Assembly (NCBI GenBank): GCA_028704125.1
Contig: JAQVLM010000237.1
Span: forward strand, 1-5,616
Direction: 5' to 3'
Length of the DNA stretch: 5,616 nucleotides
From: Opitutales bacterium
GTDB lineage: Bacteria > Verrucomicrobiota > Verrucomicrobiia > Opitutales > JAFGAQ01
Shown here piece after piece: positions 1 through 5,616 of this stretch; position 1 is the first letter of the stretch; every line of letters begins with the position of its first letter. The position numbers were made by a program, and so were the translations under genes. The notes below the pieces were generated by a model, which ran no database searches, was not told the origin of the DNA, and saw nothing but the letters and a program-made list of their open reading frames with translations.

Positions 1-1268
1 AGGAGGGGCATCGATTTGACCCCTATTTCAAGTCCGATTGGAACCTGGATTTGTTCCTGACCCAAAACTGTGTGTCCCACCTCGGCGTCTACCGGACGAG
101 CATTTTGAAGGACATCGGTGGCTTCACGGTGGATCTGTTCGGTTCGCAGGACTGGGATCTGGCGTTGCGCTTCATTGCTCGCAGTGATCCATCCCGGATC
201 CATCACATCCCGCGGGTGCTATACCATTGGCGCTACACGGAGACTTCGACCGCTCATTCGATCGACAGCAAGCCCTACGCGGTAGTCGCCGGAAAGCGTG
301 CGATCGAGGCATTTGTCCGGACCAAGGGATGGCACGCCACCGTTTCGGATGGGCCATGGCAAGGCGCATTCCGCGTGAAGTTCGGGCTTACGCGTCCCGT
401 GCAGGCGAGTATCCTCATTCCCACCCGCAACCAGATGCAGGTGACCCGGCAGTGCATCGACAGTATTCTGGAGAAGACCGCATACCGGTCCTTTGAGATT
501 GTCCTGCTGAACAACCAGTCCGATGAGCCAGAGATGCTCGAGTATCTGGATACGCTGAAGCGCCATCCACAGGTGCACGTGTCGGACTGGGATCATCCCT
601 TTAATTTCTCGGCGATCAACAACCACGGGGCTGAAGTCGCCAGTGGCGAGGTTCTGGTGTTCCTGAACAACGACATCGAAGTCTCTGATCCCGAGTGGCT
701 TGAAGAGCTGGTGAGCCAGGCAATGCGACCGGAGATCGGCGCGGTTGGCGCGCGCTTGCTCTACCCGGATCACACGGTGCAACACGCTGGTGTGGTGCTG
801 GGAGTGGGTGGCATCGCTGTGGAAGCGTTCAAGTTCCTCAGCGAATGGGATATCGGGCACATGGGTCGGGCGCATTTGCCGCAGTGGTATTCGGCGGTTA
901 CCGGCGCTTGCCTTGCCACACGCAAGGAGGTTTTTGTCAAGGCGGGCGGATTCAACACCGACGCGTTGGCAGTCGCCTACAATGACGTGGATTACTGCCT
1001 GCGCCTCAAGCGCGATCTTGGCCTCCATACCTTGTGGACGCCTTACGCCCGCCTGATCCATCACGAATCCGTTTCGCGCGGGTATGACATTACTCCGGAA
1101 AAGAAGCAGCGGATTGACCGGGAATCCCGATACATGCTCGATACCTGGGGCGCGGTGATTGAGAACGATCCCTACTACAATCCCAACCTCACCCGCAACG
1201 AAACCAACTTCTTCCTGGCGTGGCCACCCCGCGTAGACAAGCCATGGAAAAAGGGGGCACCGGCATAA
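1..1268 (+). CDS. Family 2 glycosyltransferase, tandem-domain type, 5'-partial (C-terminal part)
   Basis: This is the C-terminal part of a GT2 (GT-A fold) glycosyltransferase, predicted to move a sugar from a nucleotide-sugar donor onto a growing surface polysaccharide such as O-antigen or capsule at the cytoplasmic side. Donor and acceptor cannot be read from sequence. Counting the first full codon at base 3 as residue 1, residues 1-80 are the tail of a first GT2 domain (PYFKSDWN, GSQDWDLALR, then VLYHWR). Residues about 134-395 form a second, complete GT2 domain: ASILIPTRN strand, LNNDIEV metal-binding region (variant DxD, residues 221-227), TGACLATR, GGFN, the acidic NDVDYCLRLK motif (327-336) and HHESVSRG. 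The TTG at base 51 lies inside the conserved DPYFKSDWN..LFLTQN stretch and is not the start; the frame stays open to base 3. No membrane segment is visible. The gene ends with TAA at 1266-1268, 186 bp before the next gene. The family is sure; the specific role is not. Confidence 0.93.
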   Translation, partial: EGHRFDPYFKSDWNLDLFLTQNCVSHLGVYRTSILKDIGGFTVDLFGSQDWDLALRFIARSDPSRIHHIPRVLYHWRYTETSTAHSIDSKPYAVVAGKRAIEAFVRTKGWHATVSDGPWQGAFRVKFGLTRPVQASILIPTRNQMQVTRQCIDSILEKTAYRSFEIVLLNNQSDEPEMLEYLDTLKRHPQVHVSDWDHPFNFSAINNHGAEVASGEVLVFLNNDIEVSDPEWLEELVSQAMRPEIGAVGARLLYPDHTVQHAGVVLGVGGIAVEAFKFLSEWDIGHMGRAHLPQWYSAVTGACLATRKEVFVKAGGFNTDALAVAYNDVDYCLRLKRDLGLHTLWTPYARLIHHESVSRGYDITPEKKQRIDRESRYMLDTWGAVIENDPYYNPNLTRNETNFFLAWPPRVDKPWKKGAPA

Positions 1269-1300
1269 GGTCGCCGGAATCGCGTTGAAGAAAGATCCTT

Positions 1301-1317
1301 CCGGATAATCCGGTTAA
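1301..1317 (+). terminator. Weak hairpin after the glycosyltransferase gene, possible terminator
   Basis: A perfect 5-bp stem (CCGGA / TCCGG, loop TAA) lies 33 bp after the glycosyltransferase stop and is followed by the moderately T-rich TTAACGATTCATTT. The stem is short and no run of T follows directly, so this is a poor intrinsic terminator. A second 5-bp stem (CCGGC / GCCGG, 1260-1264 with 1273-1277) spans the stop codon and has no T tract. It is listed only as the best candidate in the gap. Confidence 0.18.
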
Positions 1318-1341
1318 CGATTCATTTGTAAGAAATGCGGC

Positions 1342-1355
1342 AGTTCAGCTGAACT
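1342..1355. promoter_or_regulatory. Perfect 14-bp palindrome, candidate operator
   Basis: AGTTCAGCTGAACT is a perfect 7+7 inverted repeat with no spacer, 99 bp upstream of the regulator start and 73 bp after the glycosyltransferase stop. With equal base use, a perfect 14-bp palindrome is expected about once in 16,000 positions, so chance in this 186-bp gap is near 1%. Its form fits a binding site for a dimeric helix-turn-helix protein. No particular regulator can be named from the sequence. Confidence 0.4.
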
Positions 1356-1418
1356 ACGAAAATTCGGTGGAGTTATTGCAAAATTGGCTCTTGCTAATGA
1401 ATCACCACGGAATTTCGT
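1356..1418. repeat. Imperfect inverted repeat in the regulator's upstream region
   Basis: The arm at 1356-1370 (ACGAAAATTCGGTGG) pairs with 1405-1418 (CCACGGAATTTCGT). This gives 13 base pairs with one bulged A (1362) and one G-G mismatch (1366/1409), enclosing a 34-base loop that contains TTGCAAAATTGGCTCTTGC. It starts immediately after the 14-bp palindrome. It could be a leader-RNA hairpin of the regulator mRNA or two half-sites of a protein-binding element. The pairing is directly visible; the function is inferred. Confidence 0.4.
1364..1380 (+). promoter_or_regulatory. Weak sigma-54 (-24/-12)-like motif
   Basis: TTCGG followed by TGGAGTTA and then TTGCA places GG (1366-1367) and GC (1378-1379) exactly 10 bases apart, as sigma-54 RNA polymerase requires, and the -12 half TTGCA is complete. 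The -24 half is poor, with CGGTGG in place of TGGCAC. If real, transcription would start near 1391, about 64 bases before the regulator's ATG, hinting at self-activation. It overlaps the left arm of the inverted repeat, so both may not be functional. Confidence 0.2.
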
Positions 1419-1441
1419 TGTCATCGTTCGTTTGGATATGC

Positions 1442-1446
1442 GAGGG
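1442..1446 (+). promoter_or_regulatory. Ribosome binding site of the response regulator
   Basis: GAGGG ends 8 bases before the ATG at 1455, matching the Shine-Dalgarno core. The ATG is the first possible start after an in-frame TGA at 1398-1400, with no ATG, GTG or TTG codon between. The start is therefore well fixed, even though a second ATG lies at 1460 in another frame. Confidence 0.6.
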
Positions 1447-1454
1447 TATCGGGC

Positions 1455-3434
1455 ATGGCATGCATCCCTCAAACGCAGAAGAACGGAGCTTTCACGGTTC
1501 TGGTGGTCGACGATAAGCCTGTGAATCTGCGGGTGGTATTCGAGGCTTTGCGGGATGAGGGCTATCGTGTTCTGGTGGCGGAGGACGGAGCCAGCGCATT
1601 GAAGCAGGCGACGAAGGTGAAGCCGGACATGGTTTTGCTGGACATTATGATGCCGGGCATGAGTGGGATCGAGACATGTCGCAAGCTGAAACTGCAACCG
1701 GAGACATCGGGGATTCCCGTGATTTTCATGACGGCATTGTCGGATTCGGAGGACAAGACTCGTGCGTTTGCGGCCGGTGGGGTGGATTTCATTTCGAAGC
1801 CGCTGGATCATGCCGAGGTGTTGGCCAGAGTGCGAACCCATCTTGAGATTCGCCGGACTCAGGTCGATGTGGATACCCACATGGATTTTTTGTCGGGATT
1901 GGGAAAAGAGCGCACGAGAGACGCGTTGTTTTCGAGATATGCCGCATTTCTGAATAATCGTCCGGATCATGCGGATCTGGTGGCGGTTTTGATTCAGCCC
2001 AATCCGGATGCTCCGCTTCGTTTGGAGTATCTGGGATATGGAAACGGGGTGGATGGGGAACGACTGAAGACCAAGCAGACGGGAGAGGGTTCGTGGATGG
2101 CCTTTCTTTCGGAGTCGGCTATGGATGTGGACGGGCAGATCAATGCGCTTGATTCGACACAGTGGAATGTCCCCGGCGCATTGGCCGAGCTCAGCATCAA
2201 AAGCTTTGTGGCGAGCGGGTTCCGTGTGAATGATCACGGCAAAGGAATTCTCCTGACATGCTATTCGAGGAGCATTGAGCTTGACCGTTCACGCAGGCTC
2301 AAGTGGCATCGCATCTTGGCCTGCTACCTTGGATCGGCATGGACGAATGCTGCGGAATGGGAGCGTATGGAGGAGAGTGGCCGGAGGCTATCGCTGGAAA
2401 ACGAGTATTTGAGGGAGGAGGCCCGTGAAAAGGCCGATATCGGGGGGATCATCGGCGAGAGTTTTGTGTTGCGGAAGGCGCTGAACGAGATCGATCTGGT
2501 GGCACCTACCGAGGCCAATGTCTTGTTGACCGGGGAGTCCGGAACCGGAAAAGAACTGATGGCGCGACGCATTCATGAGCTGAGTGGGCGTCGGGCCGGA
2601 CCATTGGTTAAGGTGAACTGTGCCTCTATCCCTAAGGAGCTTTTTGAAAGCGAGTTTTTCGGCCATTGCAAAGGTGCCTTTACGGGAGCCGTGAAGTCGA
2701 GGGTCGGACGCTTTCTCCTGGCCGATGGAGGAACCCTGTTTTTGGATGAGGTCGGGGAAATCCCGATGGATTTGCAGAGCAAGTTGCTTCGGGTGTTGCA
2801 GGAAGGAACCTTTGAGCCGGTTGGAGAGGACAAAACCATCGAGGTGAATGTGCGGGTGATTGCCGCGACTAACCGGGATCTGGAGCGGGAGTGCCGGGAG
2901 GGGCGTTTCCGGCAGGATCTGTATTACCGTTTGAGCGTGTTTCCGATATGTATCCCGCCGTTGCGGGAACGGGTTGCCGATGTACCGCTGCTTGTGAATC
3001 ATTTCGTTGAGAGCGAATGCCGGAAGTTCGGGTATCGTGTGATTCCGGTTGCTCCGGAGGTGATGCGGATACTGGAGAGTTACGAATGGCCGGGCAACAT
3101 CCGGGAGCTTCAGAATGTGGTGGCGCGGGCCGTGATCCTATCGGGCGGGCGCGAGTTGCGTTTTGTGTTGCCGGGTCGTGATATGGCGGCAGTTTCATCC
3201 GCTTCGGGTTCGGCTATGGTAAAGGATTTCGGGTTGGGCGTTGGTGTGCTCAACGAAGAGGATATGGCGGTTTTTCAACGCGAAAACCTACAGCGGGCAC
3301 TTGTTCAGGCCGGTGGCAGGATTGAAGGGGAAGGGAGCGCGAGCATTTTGCTGGGCCTGCACCCCAATACCCTTCGCTCCCGTTTGAAAAGCTTCGGCAT
3401 TAAGGTTGGAGGGAAAGACTCCGGCCAGCCTTGA
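1455..3434 (+). CDS. Sigma-54-dependent response regulator: receiver, central domain, AAA+, Fis-type HTH
   Basis: This 659-residue cytoplasmic regulator is predicted to drive ATP-dependent open-complex formation by sigma-54 RNA polymerase after phosphorylation by an unidentified histidine kinase. Residues 13-133 are a receiver with acidic pair D19/D20, phospho-acceptor D63 (LLDIMMPG), T93 and K115 (SKP). Residues about 150-300 form a domain I cannot assign firmly; it sits where FhlA-type activators carry a GAF sensor. A charged helix at 302-326 links to the AAA+ domain (about 331-560): Walker A GESGTGKE (360-367), intact GAFTGA sigma-54 loop (407-412, preceded by GHCK where GHEK or GHER is usual), Walker B LFLDE (428-432), arginine-finger region FRQDLYYRL and sensor II WPGNIREL. 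The C-terminus (607-649) is a Fis-type HTH ending HPNTLRSRLKSFGI, the form seen in FhlA-like proteins. All catalytic motifs are intact. No kinase gene is adjacent, and its last 35 bp overlap the converging hydrolase gene. Confidence 0.95.
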   Translation: MACIPQTQKNGAFTVLVVDDKPVNLRVVFEALRDEGYRVLVAEDGASALKQATKVKPDMVLLDIMMPGMSGIETCRKLKLQPETSGIPVIFMTALSDSEDKTRAFAAGGVDFISKPLDHAEVLARVRTHLEIRRTQVDVDTHMDFLSGLGKERTRDALFSRYAAFLNNRPDHADLVAVLIQPNPDAPLRLEYLGYGNGVDGERLKTKQTGEGSWMAFLSESAMDVDGQINALDSTQWNVPGALAELSIKSFVASGFRVNDHGKGILLTCYSRSIELDRSRRLKWHRILACYLGSAWTNAAEWERMEESGRRLSLENEYLREEAREKADIGGIIGESFVLRKALNEIDLVAPTEANVLLTGESGTGKELMARRIHELSGRRAGPLVKVNCASIPKELFESEFFGHCKGAFTGAVKSRVGRFLLADGGTLFLDEVGEIPMDLQSKLLRVLQEGTFEPVGEDKTIEVNVRVIAATNRDLERECREGRFRQDLYYRLSVFPICIPPLRERVADVPLLVNHFVESECRKFGYRVIPVAPEVMRILESYEWPGNIRELQNVVARAVILSGGRELRFVLPGRDMAAVSSASGSAMVKDFGLGVGVLNEEDMAVFQRENLQRALVQAGGRIEGEGSASILLGLHPNTLRSRLKSFGIKVGGKDSGQP

Positions 3435-5616
3435 GGGAGACGGGTATGGCGTTGTCCCCCACGTGAAGGGTTGTTTTTGCGTCGATGTTCGGAGCATGAA
3501 GGGTCAAAGAGGTGACCTGATGATTCTTCCATTCGACATCGACCGAGAACCCTCCCCGAGCCTTCAATCCGCGGAATTGTCCGTTTGGCCATGATGGGGG
3601 GAGTGCCGGAAGGATGCGGATATCGAAGGTTCCGTCTGCGTTGATCTGATGGCTCTGGAGGAGCATTTCAGCAACGGCCGCGCAAGCCCCGAAGTTGCTG
3701 TCGATTTGGAAGGGCGGGTGGGTGCCGAAGAGGTTTGGAAGGGTGGATTTGGCGAGGAGAAGCTGGAGGTGCCGGAGGGCTTCAGCTCCATTATTCAAAC
3801 GGGCCTGGAACATGGCGACCCATGCCCGGCTCCATCCGGTATGGGCACCCCCGTGGGCGAGACGGTGCAGGATGGTTTGCTCGGCCGCTTTCATGAATTC
3901 GGGCTGATGGTCCCGGCCAAACTGGAAGCCCGGATGCATGCCGTAGAGATGGGAAATGTGACGATGCCCGGGATCGGGTTCCTGGTAGGGCTTAGACCAT
4001 TCGAGTATCCTGCCATCTTTCCCAATACGGGGTTGCAGGAGCTTCTCGCGTGCTGCTTTGGCTTCTTCGCGGAGAGGGGACGGATCTCCGAGCGCATCTG
4101 CCGCACACTCCATAATCTGAAACAAATCATGCGCGATCATTTGATCCATGGTCGGTCCCATGCAGAAGTAGGCGATGGTTCCATCTTCCAACAGGAAGCG
4201 GTTTTCGGGGGATTCCGAAGGCCCCGACACCAGAAACCCTGAGTCCGGATCTTCGACCAACCAGTCGAGGACAAAGCGGGTGGACTCGCAGATGATCGGG
4301 TAGACAGATTTCAGGTAGTCCAAATCCATCGTATAGGCATATCTTTCCCAAAGGTGACGGGTCATCCAAGGTCCGGCCATGGGAAAGTGCCCCCATGAGG
4401 CCTCCCATCCGGGAGCGGTAAAACCCCAGACGTTGTGGATGGTGTGAACGGTCCACCCTCTGCATCCGTGCTGGATCCTTGCGGTTTCGGTGCCGGCTTT
4501 GGCCATCCCGCGAATGAGATCGACCAGTGGATCGGAACAGGGATCCAGACCTGCCACATGCACCGGCCAGTAGTTCATCTGAACATTGATGTTGGTATGG
4601 TAATCGCCATTCCAAGGGGTGTAGTAGTCGAATTGTTGTTTTTCTTCATCATACCGGGCGGTTGTCCAGAGTCCCTGCAGATTGGCAGGAAGTGCACCGG
4701 GCCGGGAGGACGCGATCATGAGGTAGCGTCCGAAATCAAAAAGCAGGGTGACCAGGCCCGGATCGGAATCGCCGGTTTCCATGCTGTGGATCCGCTGATC
4801 GGTTGGGATGCTGTTCCGGTCAGGTCCTTCGACCTCAAGGGCAACCTCCCCGAAGAGCGCACGGTGGTCCATGGTATGCCGGTCCTGAAGCTCGATATAA
4901 GCGGTCGAAAGCGCATGACGGATCTGCTCTGCCGTGTGAGCCAGCGGTGGCTCGCCAAGGTATTCAGGAGCATTCAGCAAGCCACGGTAATTGGTCGCTG
5001 CTGCAAGGAAGAGTGTTACGGCATCCGCATCCTTGAATGAGACCTGATCTTCCGAAACCTCAGCCGTTCCGTTTTCGACCTTCCATGCGAGACGGCAATG
5101 GTAGGAAAGCCCCTCGATGGGTGATGGGGCATCCATTGTGCCTTGCAAAAGCAAAAAGCCATTCTGATCGGTCGTGGTGCGCGCGTTGGAATCCGGGCGG
5201 GTTAGGGCTGCCCGCAAGTTGAGGGCCCCCGGGGTGTCGGAATGGAGATGGATGACCATGACCTGATCCGGATGGCTGGCAAAGTGTGTGCGGGTGTAGG
5301 TTATGCCAGCTGATTGATAGGAGACCGTTGCGACAGCGGTTTCGAGGTCGAGGGATCGTTTGTAGCTCTTCGTCGCGTCGATGGAATGCTCAAACTCAAG
5401 ATCGAGAAACGCGAGCATCTGATACGTGCCGTAGGCCTCGTAGGTGTTCCATGTTGGATCCGGTTGCCAGATTCCCTTCTGTGTTTCGATGGTCAATGCC
5501 TGCGCTTCAGCATCCTTTCCCTCAGCAAAGAGTTCCCGAATCCGGGGGAGTGCTTCAGCCGCCGCAGGGTTTGCTGCGCCCGGATTGGGCCAACCCGACC
5601 ACACACTGTCCTCACA
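3400..5616 (-). CDS. Glycoside hydrolase family 95, probable alpha-L-fucosidase, 5'-partial
   Basis: A GH95 enzyme, a family of inverting hydrolases that mainly release terminal alpha-1,2-linked L-fucose (a few act on L-galactose). The frame is open through base 5616 and reads CEDSVWSGWPNPGA at the edge. The GTG at 5604 is the Val inside this family motif (usually NEDS/T..WSG), so the real start and any signal peptide lie beyond the window; probably about 40 or more residues are missing. Numbering from that Val as 1, residues 1 to about 250 are the N-terminal beta-domain, and the (alpha/alpha)6 catalytic barrel follows. Visible catalytic equivalents of Bifidobacterium AfcA are H336, N338 and N340 (DYHTNINVQMNYWP), general acid E467 (GPSESPEN) and D635 (FQIDSNFG). 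A C-terminal beta-sandwich follows (GLKARGGFSVDVEW). It ends with TAA at 3402-3400, inside the 3' end of the regulator gene. No cluster of sulfatases or transporters is visible, so the natural substrate is open. Odd point: Cys replaces the usual Asn before EDS. Confidence 0.95.
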   Translation of the reverse strand, partial: CEDSVWSGWPNPGAANPAAAEALPRIRELFAEGKDAEAQALTIETQKGIWQPDPTWNTYEAYGTYQMLAFLDLEFEHSIDATKSYKRSLDLETAVATVSYQSAGITYTRTHFASHPDQVMVIHLHSDTPGALNLRAALTRPDSNARTTTDQNGFLLLQGTMDAPSPIEGLSYHCRLAWKVENGTAEVSEDQVSFKDADAVTLFLAAATNYRGLLNAPEYLGEPPLAHTAEQIRHALSTAYIELQDRHTMDHRALFGEVALEVEGPDRNSIPTDQRIHSMETGDSDPGLVTLLFDFGRYLMIASSRPGALPANLQGLWTTARYDEEKQQFDYYTPWNGDYHTNINVQMNYWPVHVAGLDPCSDPLVDLIRGMAKAGTETARIQHGCRGWTVHTIHNVWGFTAPGWEASWGHFPMAGPWMTRHLWERYAYTMDLDYLKSVYPIICESTRFVLDWLVEDPDSGFLVSGPSESPENRFLLEDGTIAYFCMGPTMDQMIAHDLFQIMECAADALGDPSPLREEAKAAREKLLQPRIGKDGRILEWSKPYQEPDPGHRHISHLYGMHPGFQFGRDHQPEFMKAAEQTILHRLAHGGAHTGWSRAWVAMFQARLNNGAEALRHLQLLLAKSTLPNLFGTHPPFQIDSNFGACAAVAEMLLQSHQINADGTFDIRILPALPPSWPNGQFRGLKARGGFSVDVEWKNHQVTSLTLHAPNIDAKTTLHVGDNAIPVSLKAGRSLSLQP

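Noticed and set aside
51..53. TTG as the start codon of the glycosyltransferase
   Set aside because: The frame is open to base 3 and the upstream codons encode the conserved RFDPYFKSDWN stretch, so the gene begins outside the window.
219..1064. A 281-codon open frame on the minus strand, antisense to the glycosyltransferase
   Set aside because: It lies opposite well-conserved GT2 motifs and its product resembles no family I know.
1285..1309. A sigma-70-like pair, TTGAAG and GATAAT
   Set aside because: The spacing is only 13 bases, too short for a normal promoter, and the -10 part lies within the small hairpin.
1376..1392. A reversed (minus-strand) -24/-12-like sequence in the gap (AGAGCCAATTTTGC)
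   Set aside because: The -24 GG is AG, and the site would point into the 3' end of the plus-strand glycosyltransferase gene, where no minus-strand gene exists.
1314..2237. A 307-codon open frame on the minus strand, antisense to the receiver half of the regulator
   Set aside because: The translation is rich in His, Arg and Gln with no recognisable domain and lies opposite a gene with intact catalytic motifs. It is a shadow frame.
3408..3422. A GGAG/CTCC hairpin near the converging gene ends as a bidirectional terminator
   Set aside because: The stem has only four base pairs, lacks a T or A tract and lies inside both coding regions.
4435..5040. A 201-codon plus-strand frame inside the hydrolase gene, with a second one at 3649-4242
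   Set aside because: Both are antisense to conserved GH95 catalytic segments and their translations show no domain. They are shadow frames.

Overview
The window holds three protein-coding genes and one short control region. I see no RNA genes, mobile elements, CRISPR arrays or long repeats. Base composition is moderately GC-rich by eye. Three traits fit a free-living carbohydrate-degrading bacterium, most likely of the Planctomycetes-Verrucomicrobia-Lentisphaerae/Kiritimatiellae group: a tandem GT2 glycosyltransferase, a receiver-linked sigma-54 activator with an FhlA-like C-terminus, and a GH95 alpha-L-fucosidase. That placement is an inference from gene content. No marker gene in the window proves it.

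Layout. Bases 1-1268 (+) are the 3' part of a multidomain family 2 glycosyltransferase. Its reading frame is open to the left edge, so the true start lies outside. Bases 1269-1454 are a non-coding gap, more AT-rich than its flanks. It contains a perfect 14-bp palindrome, a longer imperfect inverted repeat and a weak -24/-12-like motif, followed by a Shine-Dalgarno-like GAGGG. Bases 1455-3434 (+) encode a complete 659-residue response regulator: receiver, unassigned central domain, sigma-54 AAA+ domain and Fis-type helix-turn-helix. Bases 3400-5616 (-) are the 3' part of a GH95 glycoside hydrolase, which enters from the right edge and converges on the regulator.

How the genes relate. The regulator and the GH95 gene overlap tail to tail by 35 bp, with no room for a terminator between them. 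The glycosyltransferase builds surface polysaccharide, the hydrolase removes terminal fucose (or a close analogue), and the regulator would switch on sigma-54 promoters after phosphorylation. Nothing in the window shows that the regulator controls either neighbour. No sensor kinase, transporter, sulfatase or other polysaccharide-utilisation gene is visible. I did not find a convincing previously undescribed system. The items most worth checking are the regulator's mixed domain architecture, the inverted repeats upstream of it and the convergent overlap.
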